A stretch of 64,000 nucleotides of DNA from Brachycybe producta (GCA_036925085.1 JAUPFP010000016.1:124001-188000); one strand, 5' to 3'; shown: positions 50,880 through 63,800, counted from the first letter of the stretch. Notes: a model not told the origin generated them from the sequence alone. Numbers and translations are program-made.

Positions 50880-51440
50880 AAAGTAAATACGCGCGCAAAC
50901 AGAAAAAAAAAGGAAAAATCAAACACACGCACATAAAAGGAAAAACACGCACGCACACACACACACACACACAAACACACAAAGAAAGGAACCAAACTAG
51001 TCAAAGAAAAAAATAAAACACAAATAAAGCAAAAACAAACATGCACAAATGAAACACGTACACACGCAATAAAAAGAAAAACACATACCCTGTAGAAAGA
51101 AACCACAAACACAAAGAAAACACGCACGCACGCACGCACATAAAGGAGAAACACGTAAAAAGGTAAACACACAGAAACAGAAAAAAAATACACACACAGA
51201 AAGGAAGCACACACACACACAGATAATAAAAAAATACACACACAGAAAGAAGAATAAAAAAAACACAGAAAGAAATTCAACATTCGGAAGATCACATGAT
51301 TACACATACACACACGCACGGCCGTGGTAGTAATTTGCAACACACGCACATTGGGGGGGGGGGGGGAAGGCGTGCACACACGCACGCACAAAGAAAGAAA
51401 AAATACATTGATCTGGAACTTTTTGTGTGTGTGTGTGTGA
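50880..51440. repeat. CA-rich low-complexity block with a G run
   Basis: Degenerate CACACGCACGCACA and CACAGAAAG units, with a poly-G run near 51353-51366. It yields Cys/Val/Phe-rich frames on the minus strand up to 177 codons, which are compositional artefacts. Confidence 0.85.
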
Positions 51441-51923
51441 TTGAAATTCGATTTCGATTTCCACCTCCAAGACTCCGTTGTACATTACAGTATCTTTCAT
51501 AGTCAATTTTTGCATGTTTTGAGCTTCTTATTCTCCTATAAGATTAGAAAAACATCGATACTAACTAATATTGTCTGTCTATTCTATCAAATAATTACAT
51601 AAAATAAATCCAACAAGTAAAACTTCCCTTTCATGTTGATGCAAAATTATGTTTGTTGCCCATTTCTAACAAAAACCTCATCATCATTTTCTCTTAAAAA
51701 GGTGTCAGGAACTCTGAAAGTGTTTTAATGCCATAATAATGAAAATAAATTGAACTGAAAACTGACTGTACTAATTAATACTAATAACCATTACAGCTTA
51801 ATGAACCATAACATTTAGAATCCAATAATATAAAAATAAGTCCACGCCCAAAGATTAAAATAGCAGAAGAAAAAAAAAATGTTAAAATTACAACAACAAA
51901 AAAACAGATCTAAGATAGTCAGT

Positions 51924-52314
51924 AAAGCCTCGTTTTCACGGTGACGATAGTTCTTTCGTGAGAGTAGCTGTGATCAAAGTTGCGATAGTTCACTCTCACG
52001 ATAGTAACTGTCTACATGTGTTGAAGTAACTTGATAGTTCTGTCCTGACAGTGTGACATCTACTTCACGCATATGTTTGAGTCAACAACAGCGTTGCCTC
52101 TCTCTTCCTCCAGAAGCCAAATTTCCCTATAACACAACAACTATTACTATTGCGACAGTACTATCAACTATCTAGTCAAACGAGATAGTGTGACAGTGCT
52201 ATCGCAACAGTGCGATAGTGACTATCATGTTGTCTTCACGATGATAGTTCTCGCGATAATTGCTCTCATGACAGCAACTATTGTGCAAACTATCATCGTG
52301 AAAACGAGGCTTAA
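51924..52314. mobile_element. MITE M, copy 2 (about 390 bp), inverted partner
   Basis: The ends are AAGCCTCGTTTTCACGG and CGTGAAAACGAGGCTTAA. It has the same interior words as copy 1 in reverse, including CAACTATTACTATTGCGACA. Copies 1 and 2 point in opposite directions across the CA-rich block. Confidence 0.88.
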
Positions 52315-53734
52315 TTTATAACTATCATTCAAGAAATGGCATGTTACAAAAAAAAAATATAACAATTTCGTGATTATTATAATCAATTTACTGAGAGAAA
52401 AAAACTAACACAATCTAAAACATTTTCAAATTTATTTTCATTTTGTTCCTGTAAGGACAGTATAATCAACCGGATTTTGAGAGACGTTCACACTTTAAAA
52501 CCATCTTAATTTTCATTTTTTTTTTCTTTCTCTAAAAATTGGATGAAAAAATGATTGACTGCCATTGATGCCATTTTCTCGTAAACTTGCAAAGCAAAAA
52601 AAAAAACCCTGTTATGTTCGCATGAAGTTTACCGGTTAGTAGTGGTCACTAGTCTAATCAATAAAATAATAATTCCCTCTTTCGTTTTAGAACAAAAAAG
52701 AAAGTAAGAAAGAAAAGAATGATAGGGAGTGACAAATAATTGAGTGAATTATTTGATGGACACCACCAAACCAATAAAGAAGAAGCCACACATCACGAAA
52801 CCATCAAACGTCAATATTTCATTATAGCTAAAGCTAATATCAATAAAGTATTCCTTCTGCATAAATAATAACCATTATTTTGTAACAAAAAACTACAATA
52901 AAACTGTCAGATTAATCATTGATTGAACTACCTCACTATAGAAAAAAATGTCACTAAAAACCATCGCCGAAAAAAAAAAGTCTGCGAAGAATTCTAGTCT
53001 TGAATAACCTAGAGGTTACCAAAGTCATAAAAGAAACTGAACCCAACGATTTACAAAACTTACAAAAGTAAATGTAATTTTATACAATTCAAACAAAATG
53101 ACAAATTATGCAAAACTGAAACAAAACCTTTTTTTTTTTCTTCACGTCAAATTTGGTTGACATATGTTTACCTAGGCCACCTTTCCTAAATCCCAACCGC
53201 ATCTGCATTAAAACGCATTGAACACAAAAGCCTTAATAATTTTGGAGTCAAAACTTATGCTAATCAACTTTTACATAACACTCCCTATGGAATATTCATG
53301 AGTTCATGACCTTTGACTTAGCAATCACTGAAGTTACAAACTTAATAACTTCTAAGATAATTTTTTTAATGGGGAACGTTTTACAAACTACCAATTTGCA
53401 GAATTATATTAAATTTCTAAAAAAAAAAATTAAAAATACTGTAGAAACATGAATATACTGGATTTTTGGTAACTCATGCCATATTAACGGGTACAATTTT
53501 GATACTGACTAAAAAAATAATGGGACAATCATGTCAATTAAATACGGTACGACTCATCATTCTATGATAACCGCAAAAAACGTGGTCGAATTTCTGTGTA
53601 AATGACGTGTATTAACTTCACAAGTAGACACAAGTTACACAACCTGCTTCCATTAGATGTTTTAATTCGAACTTGTGTCGTTTATGTAAATTCACTAGTT
53701 TAGTATTTTTGGATGCAAAAAAAAAAAAAAAAGG

Positions 53735-53990
53735 AAATGCAAATTGACGCGCGGATTGCGGATCATAAAAACTTTTTTCTTTGCAAACAGCAAACTACGG
53801 ATAAAGTTTTTCCTTTCCTGGTTGCGTGTCTTGAAAACTTTTCTTTACAGACTGTAAGTCATTTGACTTAAAAAAACAAAGTTCTGATACTTTTTTTCTT
53901 TTGGACTTGGAAGAGATATAAAAATATTTTCTTGTGAACTGCGGATTAAAACAATTTCCATTCGCAGATTGCGAGTAATAACTTTTTTTT
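53735..53990. repeat. Degenerate tandem block (about 65-80 bp period)
   Basis: Loose repeats of a pattern like GCGGATTGCGGAT then AAAACTTTTTTCTTTGC recur three to four times. Divergence makes the unit length uncertain. Confidence 0.4.
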
Positions 53991-54278
53991 TTTTTGCTTC
54001 ACATAAAGGTTGTATAGTTTATCAACATTTAAGTTTAAACGTCCACTGTCCATACAAAGAGCTTCACCGAAAACTTCCCAAATGTCATTTATGTCATTTC
54101 AAACATCAATATTAAAACTTATGTGTAACTGAAACAACAATTCAGCCACAATGAAAATCAAGATATCTAAAGTTAATTTTATGCTCACGCAATGTACAGA
54201 TAGATAGACCTCAATACAGCAAACAGAATACAATATACATAAATAGGAAGGAGGGTATAAAGAAATTTTTCAGTATAG

Positions 54279-54294
54279 TGAGAGAGAGAGAGAT

Positions 54295-54373
<79 letters not shown>

Positions 54374-54420
54374 AAGAGAAAGAGAAAGAGAGATAGAGAG
54401 AGAGAGAGAAACAGATATAG
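54279..54420. repeat. (GA)n microsatellite with AAAG interruptions
   Basis: About 140 bp of GAGAGA with scattered A or T substitutions. The Arg/Glu and Ser/Leu open frames it creates are artefacts. Confidence 0.95.
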
Positions 54421-54663
54421 AGAAAAAGTCTATGGACAAAAATCGATTTTATTTATCATTTTATTGCACATGTTCCTTTTAATATTCCCATAGGTATACT
54501 AGGGGAAGATGTATTGAAATAGCTAAGCACGAAACATGGGTCTAGGCGTGTGATATGTTAGCCTAGACATGACACTATATAGAATATGAATGTACCTCAT
54601 AACATCGGTTATGTGTCTTTGTATGTCTTGCATTCACAGTCCATGCACATTCACTCTATAGAG

Positions 54664-54987
54664 CAGTGATTCACAAAGGGTGTGCCGCGGTGCACTAGTG
54701 TGCTCTTATATGTTTTGCTAGGTGTGCCGCGGAAATTTTGGCTGTTTTATTTGAATGTGTTAATATAATTTAATATTTTTAAATAAATTTTAACTGCTTT
54801 GAAAAACGCAAGATAGTCAACAATTTTTTTATTACAGTAAATGTACACAGTACTCGCAAACCAGTGGCTTACAAAGCGCCTGCAGGGGGCACACTAGTGC
54901 GCCACGAATTTTGCTAGGTGTGCCGCAATTTCACCAGTCAAAAAAAAAAATAGTGTGCCATGAGCACAAAACGTTTGGGAACCACTG
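54664..54987. mobile_element. Non-autonomous hAT element, 324 bp, with 8-bp duplication
   Basis: The ends CAGTGATTCACAAAGGG and CGTTTGGGAACCACTG are canonical hAT terminal repeats. Flanks CTATAGAG and CTTTAGAG agree at 7 of 8. The interior repeats GGTGTGCCGC words on both sides and has no transposase. Confidence 0.9.
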
Positions 54988-55026
54988 CTTTAGAGCAATG
55001 CGTACAAACCCACAAGCACACACACA

Positions 55027-55233
55027 GACAGGCAGTTAGAAATCGGGGAGAACTTCAGTTGGCTCCGCCCTTGTTATGACGAAAGCAACTTCTAATTGGT
55101 TGGTTATGTAGTCTGAAGTCACATGCTCCGCCCTTTTCAACGTCGAACCACACAACAAACCAATTAGAAGTTGCTAGTCGTCATAACAAGGGCGGAGCCA
55201 ACTGAAGTTCTCCCCGATTTCTAACTGCCTTTC
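55027..55233. mobile_element. Foldback MITE, family A copy 8 (207 bp)
   Basis: The ends are GACAGGCAGTTAGAAATCGG and CGATTTCTAACTGCCTTTC, with long matching arms (GAACTTCAGTTGGCTCC). The core keeps ATTGGTTGG and CTCCGCCCTTTTCAACG. The CRE-like site has decayed to TGAAGTCA. It is inserted in a CA-rich stretch, so the target duplication cannot be judged. Confidence 0.9.
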
Positions 55234-56778
55234 ACATACATATACACTAGAGCAAAACACACAGACACTACAAGAAAGTACACACGCACACAGAGAAATT
55301 AGCGCAAAACGCACACAGTCACTATGAAGAAAAACACAAACACTAGTGTGTTACACACACACTAGACCAAAACACGCACAGACATTAGAGCAAATCGCAC
55401 ATGGCTACTAACGAAAAACTACACACATACTAGCGCTCGTAAACTAATTAAAAACACACACACTGACACTAGCGTAGAACGAACAGACATTAGAAGAAAA
55501 ACCACATACAGTTTGAGAACTTCATATAGTCTAGTCTCTAAAATGTTATTATCTAAGTCATATAGGCCCGTAGAAAACTAAAGAGATACAAAAAAACAAA
55601 TAATTTACCTAATCATTCTACTGTTCAAAATGTGTGTCCATTTGGTTTCATGACTGATAAGGAATATGTTAATCACAGGAATTAGGTGATGATTTTGCAG
55701 AACACTTCCATTAATTAAATTGTCTAGATTTTTTTTTTGTACTTTTGTCAAATGTTTATATGTAAATTAAATTCCATCAGGTTATCATCATTAAGAGTGT
55801 GAAAAATACGTCAAAAAGTTTAAACCTCATTTGAAAAGTTTCAAAACTTTTTTTTTTATAAATTCTAATTTTGTCTAGTTCAGATTTAATCAAATAATAA
55901 AACTTTCAAGAGAAAATAAAAAGATCATCGACAAGCATAAAAAACATCCATTGACATACTGTATGTAGGTTTACATTGATGAGTGTGTTGAGGATGGACT
56001 TAAATAGAACGAAAGAGTGAAATACGGGTACATTTTCAAGTCTCAATTGCTACCGAAAAAAAAACACACACAACTTCCAGTAAAGAAAAAAAATTCATCT
56101 CCTAATTTATATTATATTCAACTATCTAGTAATTTTGACTTGAAAATCAATATAATAAAAGAAATGCTATTAGTTGTTCAATGACAGCTTTCTTGTTTTC
56201 AAATTCAACGATAAAAAGACGTTTCGCTTTTGAGAAAGAGAAAAAAGGAAGAACTTTCTTTAGTTCCAATTTTCATTCCATTCAATTCTCTTCTCAACAA
56301 GTCTGAATTGACATTAATTTCTTTTAATGTGGACACATTCTTAATGATAGAGGAGTATTTTCTTATATAAATGTGTCAGATCATTTCTTTCTTTTCTTGC
56401 TGTTCTAAAAAGTATAATTTAGATCAACACCGCTCGTAATAAAATTGCACCATTCTTAGAAATCAGTTGGGCTCGAAAACGGAAATACTTTACTTAGCTC
56501 ATAATAGCAAATTTTATTTAGTTGATATTGATATAGTGACAAGTTTCATTCTTCAAGTAATTTACTACAATTTTTTAAAAAAAATAGGAACAATAGGCAA
56601 TTTTAAGACATTTTTGAATTAATTTTGAAGCATTTTTGAAAAACTTCCGCATAGGTTTTAAATTTGCCCTATTGTTGGTTACCTTCATACGAAAACTTTC
56701 TTTGTCATTCTAGTATCTAAAAATATAAATTTCATGGGTTTTAGGAAAAAAATATTTTCACGTTACTATTTTTAAAAA

Positions 56779-56968
56779 TAAATATAATTGATTATTTTTT
56801 TAAAAAAAAAGATCACAGTTGTACATTGTAATACAAAATATAACAATGCTTTAATACATTAAAATATTTTAATAACTGTTATTAATTTATTTTAATGCAT
56901 TGAAGCAGTGTTATTTTCTTACAATTTACAACTGTGATCTTTTTTTAAAAAATAATTAATTATATTTA
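56779..56968. mobile_element. AT-rich foldback element, 190 bp
   Basis: The left arm has AAAAAGATCACAGTTGTACA and the right arm has AATTTACAACTGTGATCTTT. The arms extend outward through TAAATATAATTGATT and AATTAATTATATTTA. There is no coding content. Confidence 0.8.
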
Positions 56969-57742
56969 CAATTTTGGTCAACGAATTTTACAAGTTTTTT
57001 TAAAAATAAATTTTTGTAACAATTTAAAAAAAGAAACTACATCTGTCTTTTTTTGTTTTTAACAAAATTGAAACTAAAAAGCGAATATCAGCAGAGAGAG
57101 GTCTCAAAATATTGAACATGACAAAAAAATTATTTTTTGAAGAATATTACTTTAATATCAACATAAAAACAGACTTCAAAAAAATGTTCATTATATTCTC
57201 TAAGAAAAAAATTCATCAAAGATAATGAAAAATTCCTGGGGCAAATGAAGTTAGATTTCATATTTCATATTTGTTACAATTCTTCTTTTTTAAAACGAAT
57301 ATTTTTTTTAAAAAAAAAAAATTAGGCCTACTATTTTAAGATTATATTTTTATAGTTGTGAATATATAAAATTCCATTCAGAGTTTATATTTAATATGTA
57401 ATTCGGTATGAGAATCTTGGTAGCTAGATACAGAATATGTCAATTAATATACGAATTACTAATTTAAACTATATCACGATATTTTACCAAAATAATTGTA
57501 TCATGATAATTAATTTAATCTTATATATGTACTAAAAAATATTTTAGATTTTTAGCATTTAGAATTTTTTAAAACTTTGAAAACAAAAAATTTCAGAAAT
57601 TCTGATAAGAAAAGGTATTAAAAATATTTCTCATCAATAAAATGGCCGAAATAGTAGATACCATCGGGATTACATTCTCCTCAAATAACCAAACGTCTGC
57701 GTGCTGAAATTGTTTTAAACTTAATACCACCGCGAAAATAGA

Positions 57743-57820
57743 AGACTCGATATCTGTTTTATAAAAAATCACCTCAGATGATTATCTGAGGTGATTTTTT
57801 ATAAAACAGATATCGAGTCT
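57743..57820. repeat. Perfect 37-bp inverted repeat with a 4-nt loop
   Basis: The arm from AGACTCGATATCTG to CACCTCAGAT is exactly complementary to the following arm across GATT. No mismatch was seen over 37 pairs. Confidence 0.92.
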
Positions 57821-58869
57821 TTTTTAAAAAAAAGAAAACTTTCATAATGTAGAAATGAGGGGCGAAAACACATCCTCTATAATGTGTGTTATCATCAAAG
57901 TGGAAAACTGGTTACTTTACACAATTGCTGGCAAATTTTGCACAATGAACAATTCAATAGTATAAGTCTGCAAAATGACTTAACACTTAAAGCAATGAGC
58001 AAAATACCTAAAACAATTCCATCCAAACTCAAGGCATTCTTGTCTGTTACCTAAAATGCTTGTCAATATGCTGATTTACCACACGTACAGAGAATTTGTG
58101 ATTTTGCACATTGGTTAGTGAATGAGTAGAATGACTTATTTCTAAGTTTGCCGGTATATTAGACAGAATGACGAAGGAAAAAAGAAAAAAATTTCTACGA
58201 AAAGAGCCTGTAATATTATAAAATGGAGTGAAGCAATTCAGTGTAATTTCGTATACAAGAAAAGCTCTCTCTCTCTCTCTTCTCTCTTATATTCTTTGTC
58301 TCCCTTTCTTTCTCTCAACACTAAAACAGGCACTAAATTAAATTGTCAAGAAATGGCGCCTTTGAGCTTTTTTAATGGAATTGTGTGATTTATTCAATGC
58401 CAATAACTTCAAAAAAAAAAAAAGATTTTAACGGTTATCTAGGGAGTGTTATATGACGTCATTCACAACACACACATTTAATCAATCAATACATCTTTTA
58501 AAAGTCAATTTTAGCTTTTCTTTATTAAATGACACACACCAAAATAAAATACTCTTAATGCATCGACTAATCGATGCATAACAATTACTATAAAACATGT
58601 AACTAAATATTAAAAAAATATGAATAAAGGGAGAAAAAAAAAACAGGATGAAAAAAAAATATTAAAAGAAAAATAAAGACATGAAATTCTAACTGGTGGG
58701 TAAATCCCACCTTTTTATTTATTCGACAGCAATTTTTATTGTATGAAGTGAACGTAAACGTCCTTTTTTTTCCAGATGAAACATTATGAAAAAAAAAGTT
58801 CACTTGTGTCACTATTCTCACAAATGAGCAATATGCAGGTATGTATATCCAACAGAACAACACTCATAG

Positions 58870-59276
58870 ACCGGACACACTAAATAAGACATACTGACTT
58901 CAGCGTTTCAGACAAGATGTCTAAAGCATGGCTGTTCCAACTACAACCCACACTAAATAAGACAAAACAAAACATTCTTAGAACTTTCAAAACCAACAAC
59001 TTCTTTGAAGCCAATCTGCGCATGCTCGCTTTCAAAATGTCTTCATCCGATAATTAAGAAGTTCTTGAAACCCCATTATTATAACAATGGTTCTTCTTGT
59101 CTGAGACAGGAAAGTAGCTGGACTGGGTGTTCAGACAAGTCTGATACATATCAGTCAGACAAGACGTCTTATCTCACCAGTCTGTGCCACCTACATTTGC
59201 CACAATGTTATTTCTTTTTTTGTTTCTGCCTAACTCAAACCGTCTAAGACCGTTTTGTCTTATTTAGTGTGTTCGG
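58870..59276. mobile_element. MITE with ACACACTAAATAAGAC ends, about 407 bp
   Basis: The left end CCGGACACACTAAATAAGAC pairs with the right end GTCTTATTTAGTGTGTTCGG. Internal GACAAGA / TCTTGTC words are also inverted. The plus-strand open frame at 59005-59247 lies wholly inside and has no recognised domain. Confidence 0.85.
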
Positions 59277-59321
59277 CCATACAGACAGACAGACAGACAG
59301 AAAGACAAAACACATAAACTC

Positions 59322-60028
59322 TAAAGCCGTGTTCACACAAAACCAGCACTTGACACATAATTTTACTACTTACGACTTTTGCACAGAGTTAAAAGATTCC
59401 ATAGGGTATACATATACAGGGTGTGGCAGAGGAAATGCATGTTTGTCAAATAATAAAAACTCAGTTGATTTTCAATATGAAAACATTTTAATTACACAAA
59501 AAATAATGGTTTTACAATGCAGTTTTTGTTGAACATTTTTGAATTACGTCCGAAAAATAATGTCCCGTCATTGTGATGCCCTTCTTTTTGTACGCACTCT
59601 TGAACCTCTCCTCAAAATTCTGCGTTGCTCTTAGCAACATTTCTTCACCCGACAGAGGCGATTTCCTGACAAATGAACTTTTTCAGCTCATGGTTTGTTT
59701 ATGTAGACTTTTGATTCAAGAGAACCCCACATAAGGACAGGTCGGAAGAGCGAGGCGGCCAAGAGATATTACCAAAACGAGACAACAAAATGACGGACAT
59801 TATTTTTCGGCTGTAATTCAAAAATGTTCAACAAAAACTGCATTGTAAAACCATTCTTTTTTTGTTTATTTAATTTTTTTCATATTGAAAATCAACTGAC
59901 TGAGTTTTTATTATATGAAAAACATTCGTTTCCTCTGCCGCACCCTGTATATTGAAACCCATTCCACAAAAATGCAACATGAAAAAAAAAATTAACAATT
60001 GCATGCATCGTGTGGACCCGGCCTTAAA
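59322..60028. mobile_element. Outer TIR element split by a mariner-like relic
   Basis: TAAAGCCGTGTTCACACAA on the left pairs imperfectly with CGTGTGGACCCGGCCTTAAA on the right. Only about 85 bp on each side belong to it; the middle (59415-59949) is the inserted mariner-like element. Confidence 0.55.
59415..59949 (-). mobile_element. Mariner/Tc1-like relic with C-terminal transposase fragment
   Basis: The ends TACAGGGTGTGGCAGAGGAA and TTCCTCTGCCGCACCCTGTA are inverted repeats flanked by TA. The minus strand between about 59550 and 59775 encodes, with stops, WPPRSSDLSLCG, NHELKKFICQEIASV and QECVQKEGHH. These match the end of mariner-type transposases (the PRSPDL...WG motif, then helices near the C terminus). 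The catalytic core is lost, so it is an inactive internal deletion. Confidence 0.8.
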
Positions 60029-60871
60029 CTGGCAGATATACACACATACACAAACAGATATTCTAACAGACAAACCACATTCCTTTTAACTTTGATATCT
60101 TTTTGTTAAATATTATTTTTAACATGAATTTTGAGAAGAAGAACAAAAAAATTTTGTGGACTAAAAAAAAATTTCAGACGCTATTTAAAATCGTTTTTAC
60201 ACCACCCATTTAGTAGTTTAACATTTCCCTATAAAATTAACGACTTAGAAGGTGGGAGTGAAGAGATGAAAAAGGAGAGAAAAACGAGAACAAAATTGAG
60301 AAAAGTGTAACAACCAAAATAAGGATGGAGAAAAGAGAAGAAAAAAAAAAAAAGAAGCTCAGCTAAAACATCAGTAGGAAAGCTTTTGAAACAGCAGCAT
60401 CTGTTCAAGCTATAAAACGCAATAGAAGGAAACAGAAAAGCCAAAATTCTTTCCACTTTTTTTTACTTCTTCTTCCTTTTACTTTCTTTCTTTGCATAGA
60501 TCTCGCCTCCTCCTTATTCAAAAAGCCACCATAAACTTATCTCAGAGGGGTTTAAAGCTTTGTCGAAACGACAACGCTTCAAACTGTTCAACAATTAAGT
60601 TAATTTATGCGAGAATTCTATGTCAGCCTCAATTGGTAGAAAAGAGGAGGCTAGATGGGGTGGAGAGAGAGAGTGTGTGTGTGTGGGGAAAAAGGCAGCC
60701 TCAATTGAGATAGAAGAAACAAGGAGAAGGAGGAGGAGGGGATTGAGAGAGAGAGAGACACTTGCATTAACATAGGACACACCATAACACATTTTCTCCC
60801 ACCTCTAATGCAAATTATTACTCTTTCCAACACACAAAACCATCTACTACAATATATACATGTATACATGT

Positions 60872-60877
<6 letters not shown>

Positions 60878-60945
<68 letters not shown>
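60878..60945. repeat. (TA)n microsatellite
   Basis: A nearly pure TA run of about 65 bp bordered by TACATGTATACATGTATAC and ACACATATATACACAC. Confidence 0.95.
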
Positions 60946-60954
<9 letters not shown>

Positions 60955-61927
60955 TACACACTCTTTTGTAGTTTGCCATCTTTAAAATGCGCATGCTCAA
61001 AAGATAATCAACGCGTCACTTTCGATTTGACAAGTGTAACAACTGTATATACATGTACATGTGTGTCGGTAAGTTGTCCAGTTATTGGCGGCACTCTCTG
61101 TTTAATTGTATAAAAAAGCTGGATGCCCTTTTTATAATTCAAAATAAAAATGTTCAGGTACCACAGTTTAAGCAGAGAAACTAATTGATAATAATTGTTT
61201 AGAGCCTGTGTCTATTACTAGCCTGAAGGTTCCGATAACTAGATGAAGTGTATTTTTATGTTTTGCTGCAGCCTGCGTTCCACATTCGAGAAAAAAGCAG
61301 AAGAAAAAAAATATATATAAATAAAAATCAGAAAAGTTTTCTTTATAATTCTGTTTTATTTGTATTTCAGGGACCTCACACAGTATAAAAAACAAAATAC
61401 ACCTCAAGCCTTAAAGGAAATTTTTGATTTTTTCTGAAGAGGGGAGAAGAAGGGGCAGAAGAGGGGGGAAAAAAAACCGGAACGATTAAAAAATTACGCG
61501 CCTGAAGGGCACTTCCTATTGACTAATAACATGTAATTCTACAGACTACATAATAGAAAGGTGTAATATTTTTTTCTGACAACTTTCAGCCAACTAAATC
61601 GAACAGAATTATTTAAATTATATAATGCATTTACCATAGGCTTTTATGCATGTGACACTTAGGCCTAACAAAAAACTAGATGAACGACTTTCCAATATGT
61701 TGATAATTTATATTAAATTATTAATTATTTATGTCTAGTGCCATCAAAATACATAAAGCACAAATCACTGACAACTTTACACGTAACAAAAGAGAAAACC
61801 AAAAACATGCAGAATTACAACTTTTACCCTGTGCATCGGCAAACACTGCAAGCATGCTTATAATGTACTATTATGTATATACTAGTGGGGTAAAACGTCA
61901 TAAATGACGGGAGCAAAATCCACAGGC

Positions 61928-62092
61928 AACTGTGCACATGCGCGTCATTTTTTCCTTTTTTTACTCCTTTCATTTCAATTTCAGTCACCCCCTCCCACTT
62001 TTCTCTCTCTCTCCCCTTCTACACTTTCCAACTTTTCCCCTCACCCCCTCCCACTTTTCTCTCTCTCCCCCTTCTACACGGTCCAAAGGAAG
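61928..62092. repeat. Dispersed repeat R4, copy 2, with an internal 57-bp duplication
   Basis: It shares CATGCGCGTC through TTTCATTTCAATTTCAGT with 37187-37275. After it, TCACCCCCTCCCACTTTTCT and CCCCTTCTACAC occur twice, 57 bp apart. The pyrimidine-rich open frames here are artefacts. Confidence 0.65.
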
Positions 62093-62405
62093 AGTTCAAC
62101 ATATAGTTGACCTTGAGAAAAAAAAAACGGTTCATTTATTCAAATTTATATAAATTCCTACGTGCTTCAATGGTTTTTGTTACTCCACACACATACACAG
62201 ACCTGGGATATTATATATAATAATAATAATCATTCACACATACCCAGATTAATACCCAGGTTTAACATCCAGATTCGAAAAATACTAGTTATCAACTAGT
62301 TAAAACTGGGCATTTTTACAAGTCAAAACTTTAGAACCTAATCGAAAATTAAATTAAAAACCTAATAACCCTACCCAGACCTATAACAACCAATTTTAAA
62401 TTAGT

Positions 62406-62432
62406 TAAAACAAACCCCCCCCCCCCCCCCCC
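62406..62432. repeat. Poly-C tract
   Basis: About 22-27 C bases in a row. Similar long G or C runs are at 27097, 42098, 51353 and 63618, so such tracts are common here. Confidence 0.9.
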
Positions 62433-62813
62433 GACTCGAATTCGGGTTATTTTCTGTGACCTTATTATACACATTCCAAATCGCACAGAAAGGACATTCC
62501 ATGCTAATAGAACAAACAATTCACGCAGACTTTTCTTTGAAATTCATGAGGCATTCAAAAAAAAAATTGGCACAAAAATAAGTAAAAGAAGAGAGAAGCA
62601 AAAATTCCCATTTTGTTATTTCCAGAAGCAAAACACAAGTGACATTTTAAATAGTCAATAATTTACACAAGCCAACAAAATATCTCCTCTTTTTAACAAG
62701 TCTAAAGTTTCTCTCTTCGTTTAAATACCATTATACAGTATGTTCCATAACAAAGTTTATTATCAAAGTATTATTTTGGTACCACAGGGTTTCTAGTTTA
62801 AAATTAAAAATAT

Positions 62814-63134
62814 TATACCTAGTACACACACCTGATAATTTAAATGCATTTAAATAATAAACGTTTTCTACAGAACCCCCCCCCCCCTGTGAAGGGCAAA
62901 CAAACAATATGTCGAATTCAATTTATTCAGTTAATAATCTGAAAATATTCAGTTAATACTTAAATAATAATACAGAAACTATTGACAAAATATTGATTTA
63001 GTATTTCAATTTAAAATATTAATAATAAAAGTCAATTTTTATTTGGTTCATGTCCTTAACTGAATTCCGTATAATTCCCCTAAACACATTTAATTTGTAT
63101 TCATTTAACTCATGTGTGTGTGTACAAGGAATTA
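62814..63134. mobile_element. TIR element R, copy c
   Basis: It starts TATACCTAGTACACACACC and ends GTGTGTACAAGGAATTA. It matches 44901-45206 in the same orientation nearly throughout, with a local poly-C expansion at about 62877. Confidence 0.82.
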
Positions 63135-63776
63135 AATACAATAAAAACTCCCAATTTAAAATAAAAACAAAACACCAAACTGTAGTTCAACAAAAAAGGA
63201 AATAAATCGGCATTTTTAATTTTAAAACTTTTTTTTAAAAAAAAAACTAGGTTTAATTTTGTATACTTTGTTTTTTCATCAATTAGGCCTATAAAATTAC
63301 AATTTAAACCTCAGCTGTTAAAATTAAATATCTTTTTTTAGTGATTTACAAATTTATCAAATTTTGCAGCCAAACTACAGTTTGACATTTCTAACAATGA
63401 ACTAAAGTTTTAAATGTGTAACATTTATTATTTCTAAGATATTTAATTTTAAACGATTTATCTACGCACCACTTCAGTAATAACTTTGAATGCTGGGTTC
63501 TGAGACATACTGTATACAAGTATACAATGTACATGTATTATTATGCTTATTATTTTACATGGCCAGAAATGAAAAAATTGACCTTTTCTAAAAAGGAAAT
63601 AACAATACAAATAGTAGAGAGGGGGGGGGGGGGGGTGGGTAAAGCAGAAAGCTACTGCTATAATGATAGTAGATACATATAAATGCTGTTCAAATTAACA
63701 TGATATTAAAACAAGAAAAGGGGGGTTTTTCAATATGCCATCAACAATGGACTCCTTAAGAATCAAGAACCACCAT

Positions 63777-63800
63777 CCTCTCTCTCTCTCTCTCTCTCTC
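63777..63800. repeat. (CT)n microsatellite
   Basis: A pure CT run of about 22 bp. Confidence 0.9.

Noticed and set aside
50858-51391. A 177-codon minus-strand open frame, the longest in the window
   Set aside because: It is Cys/Val/Phe-rich and comes entirely from CA-type low-complexity DNA, with overlapping frames in the other registers.
53160-53215. A possible 41-nt exon with a GTAAAC donor
   Set aside because: It is too short, matches no TMTC sequence and has no supporting neighbours.
54185-54493. Arg/Glu-rich and Ser/Leu-rich open frames
   Set aside because: They are translations of the GA microsatellite.
55600-55690. TTACCT donor-like site on the minus strand
   Set aside because: The sequence before it contains stops in the relevant frames and no TMTC motif.
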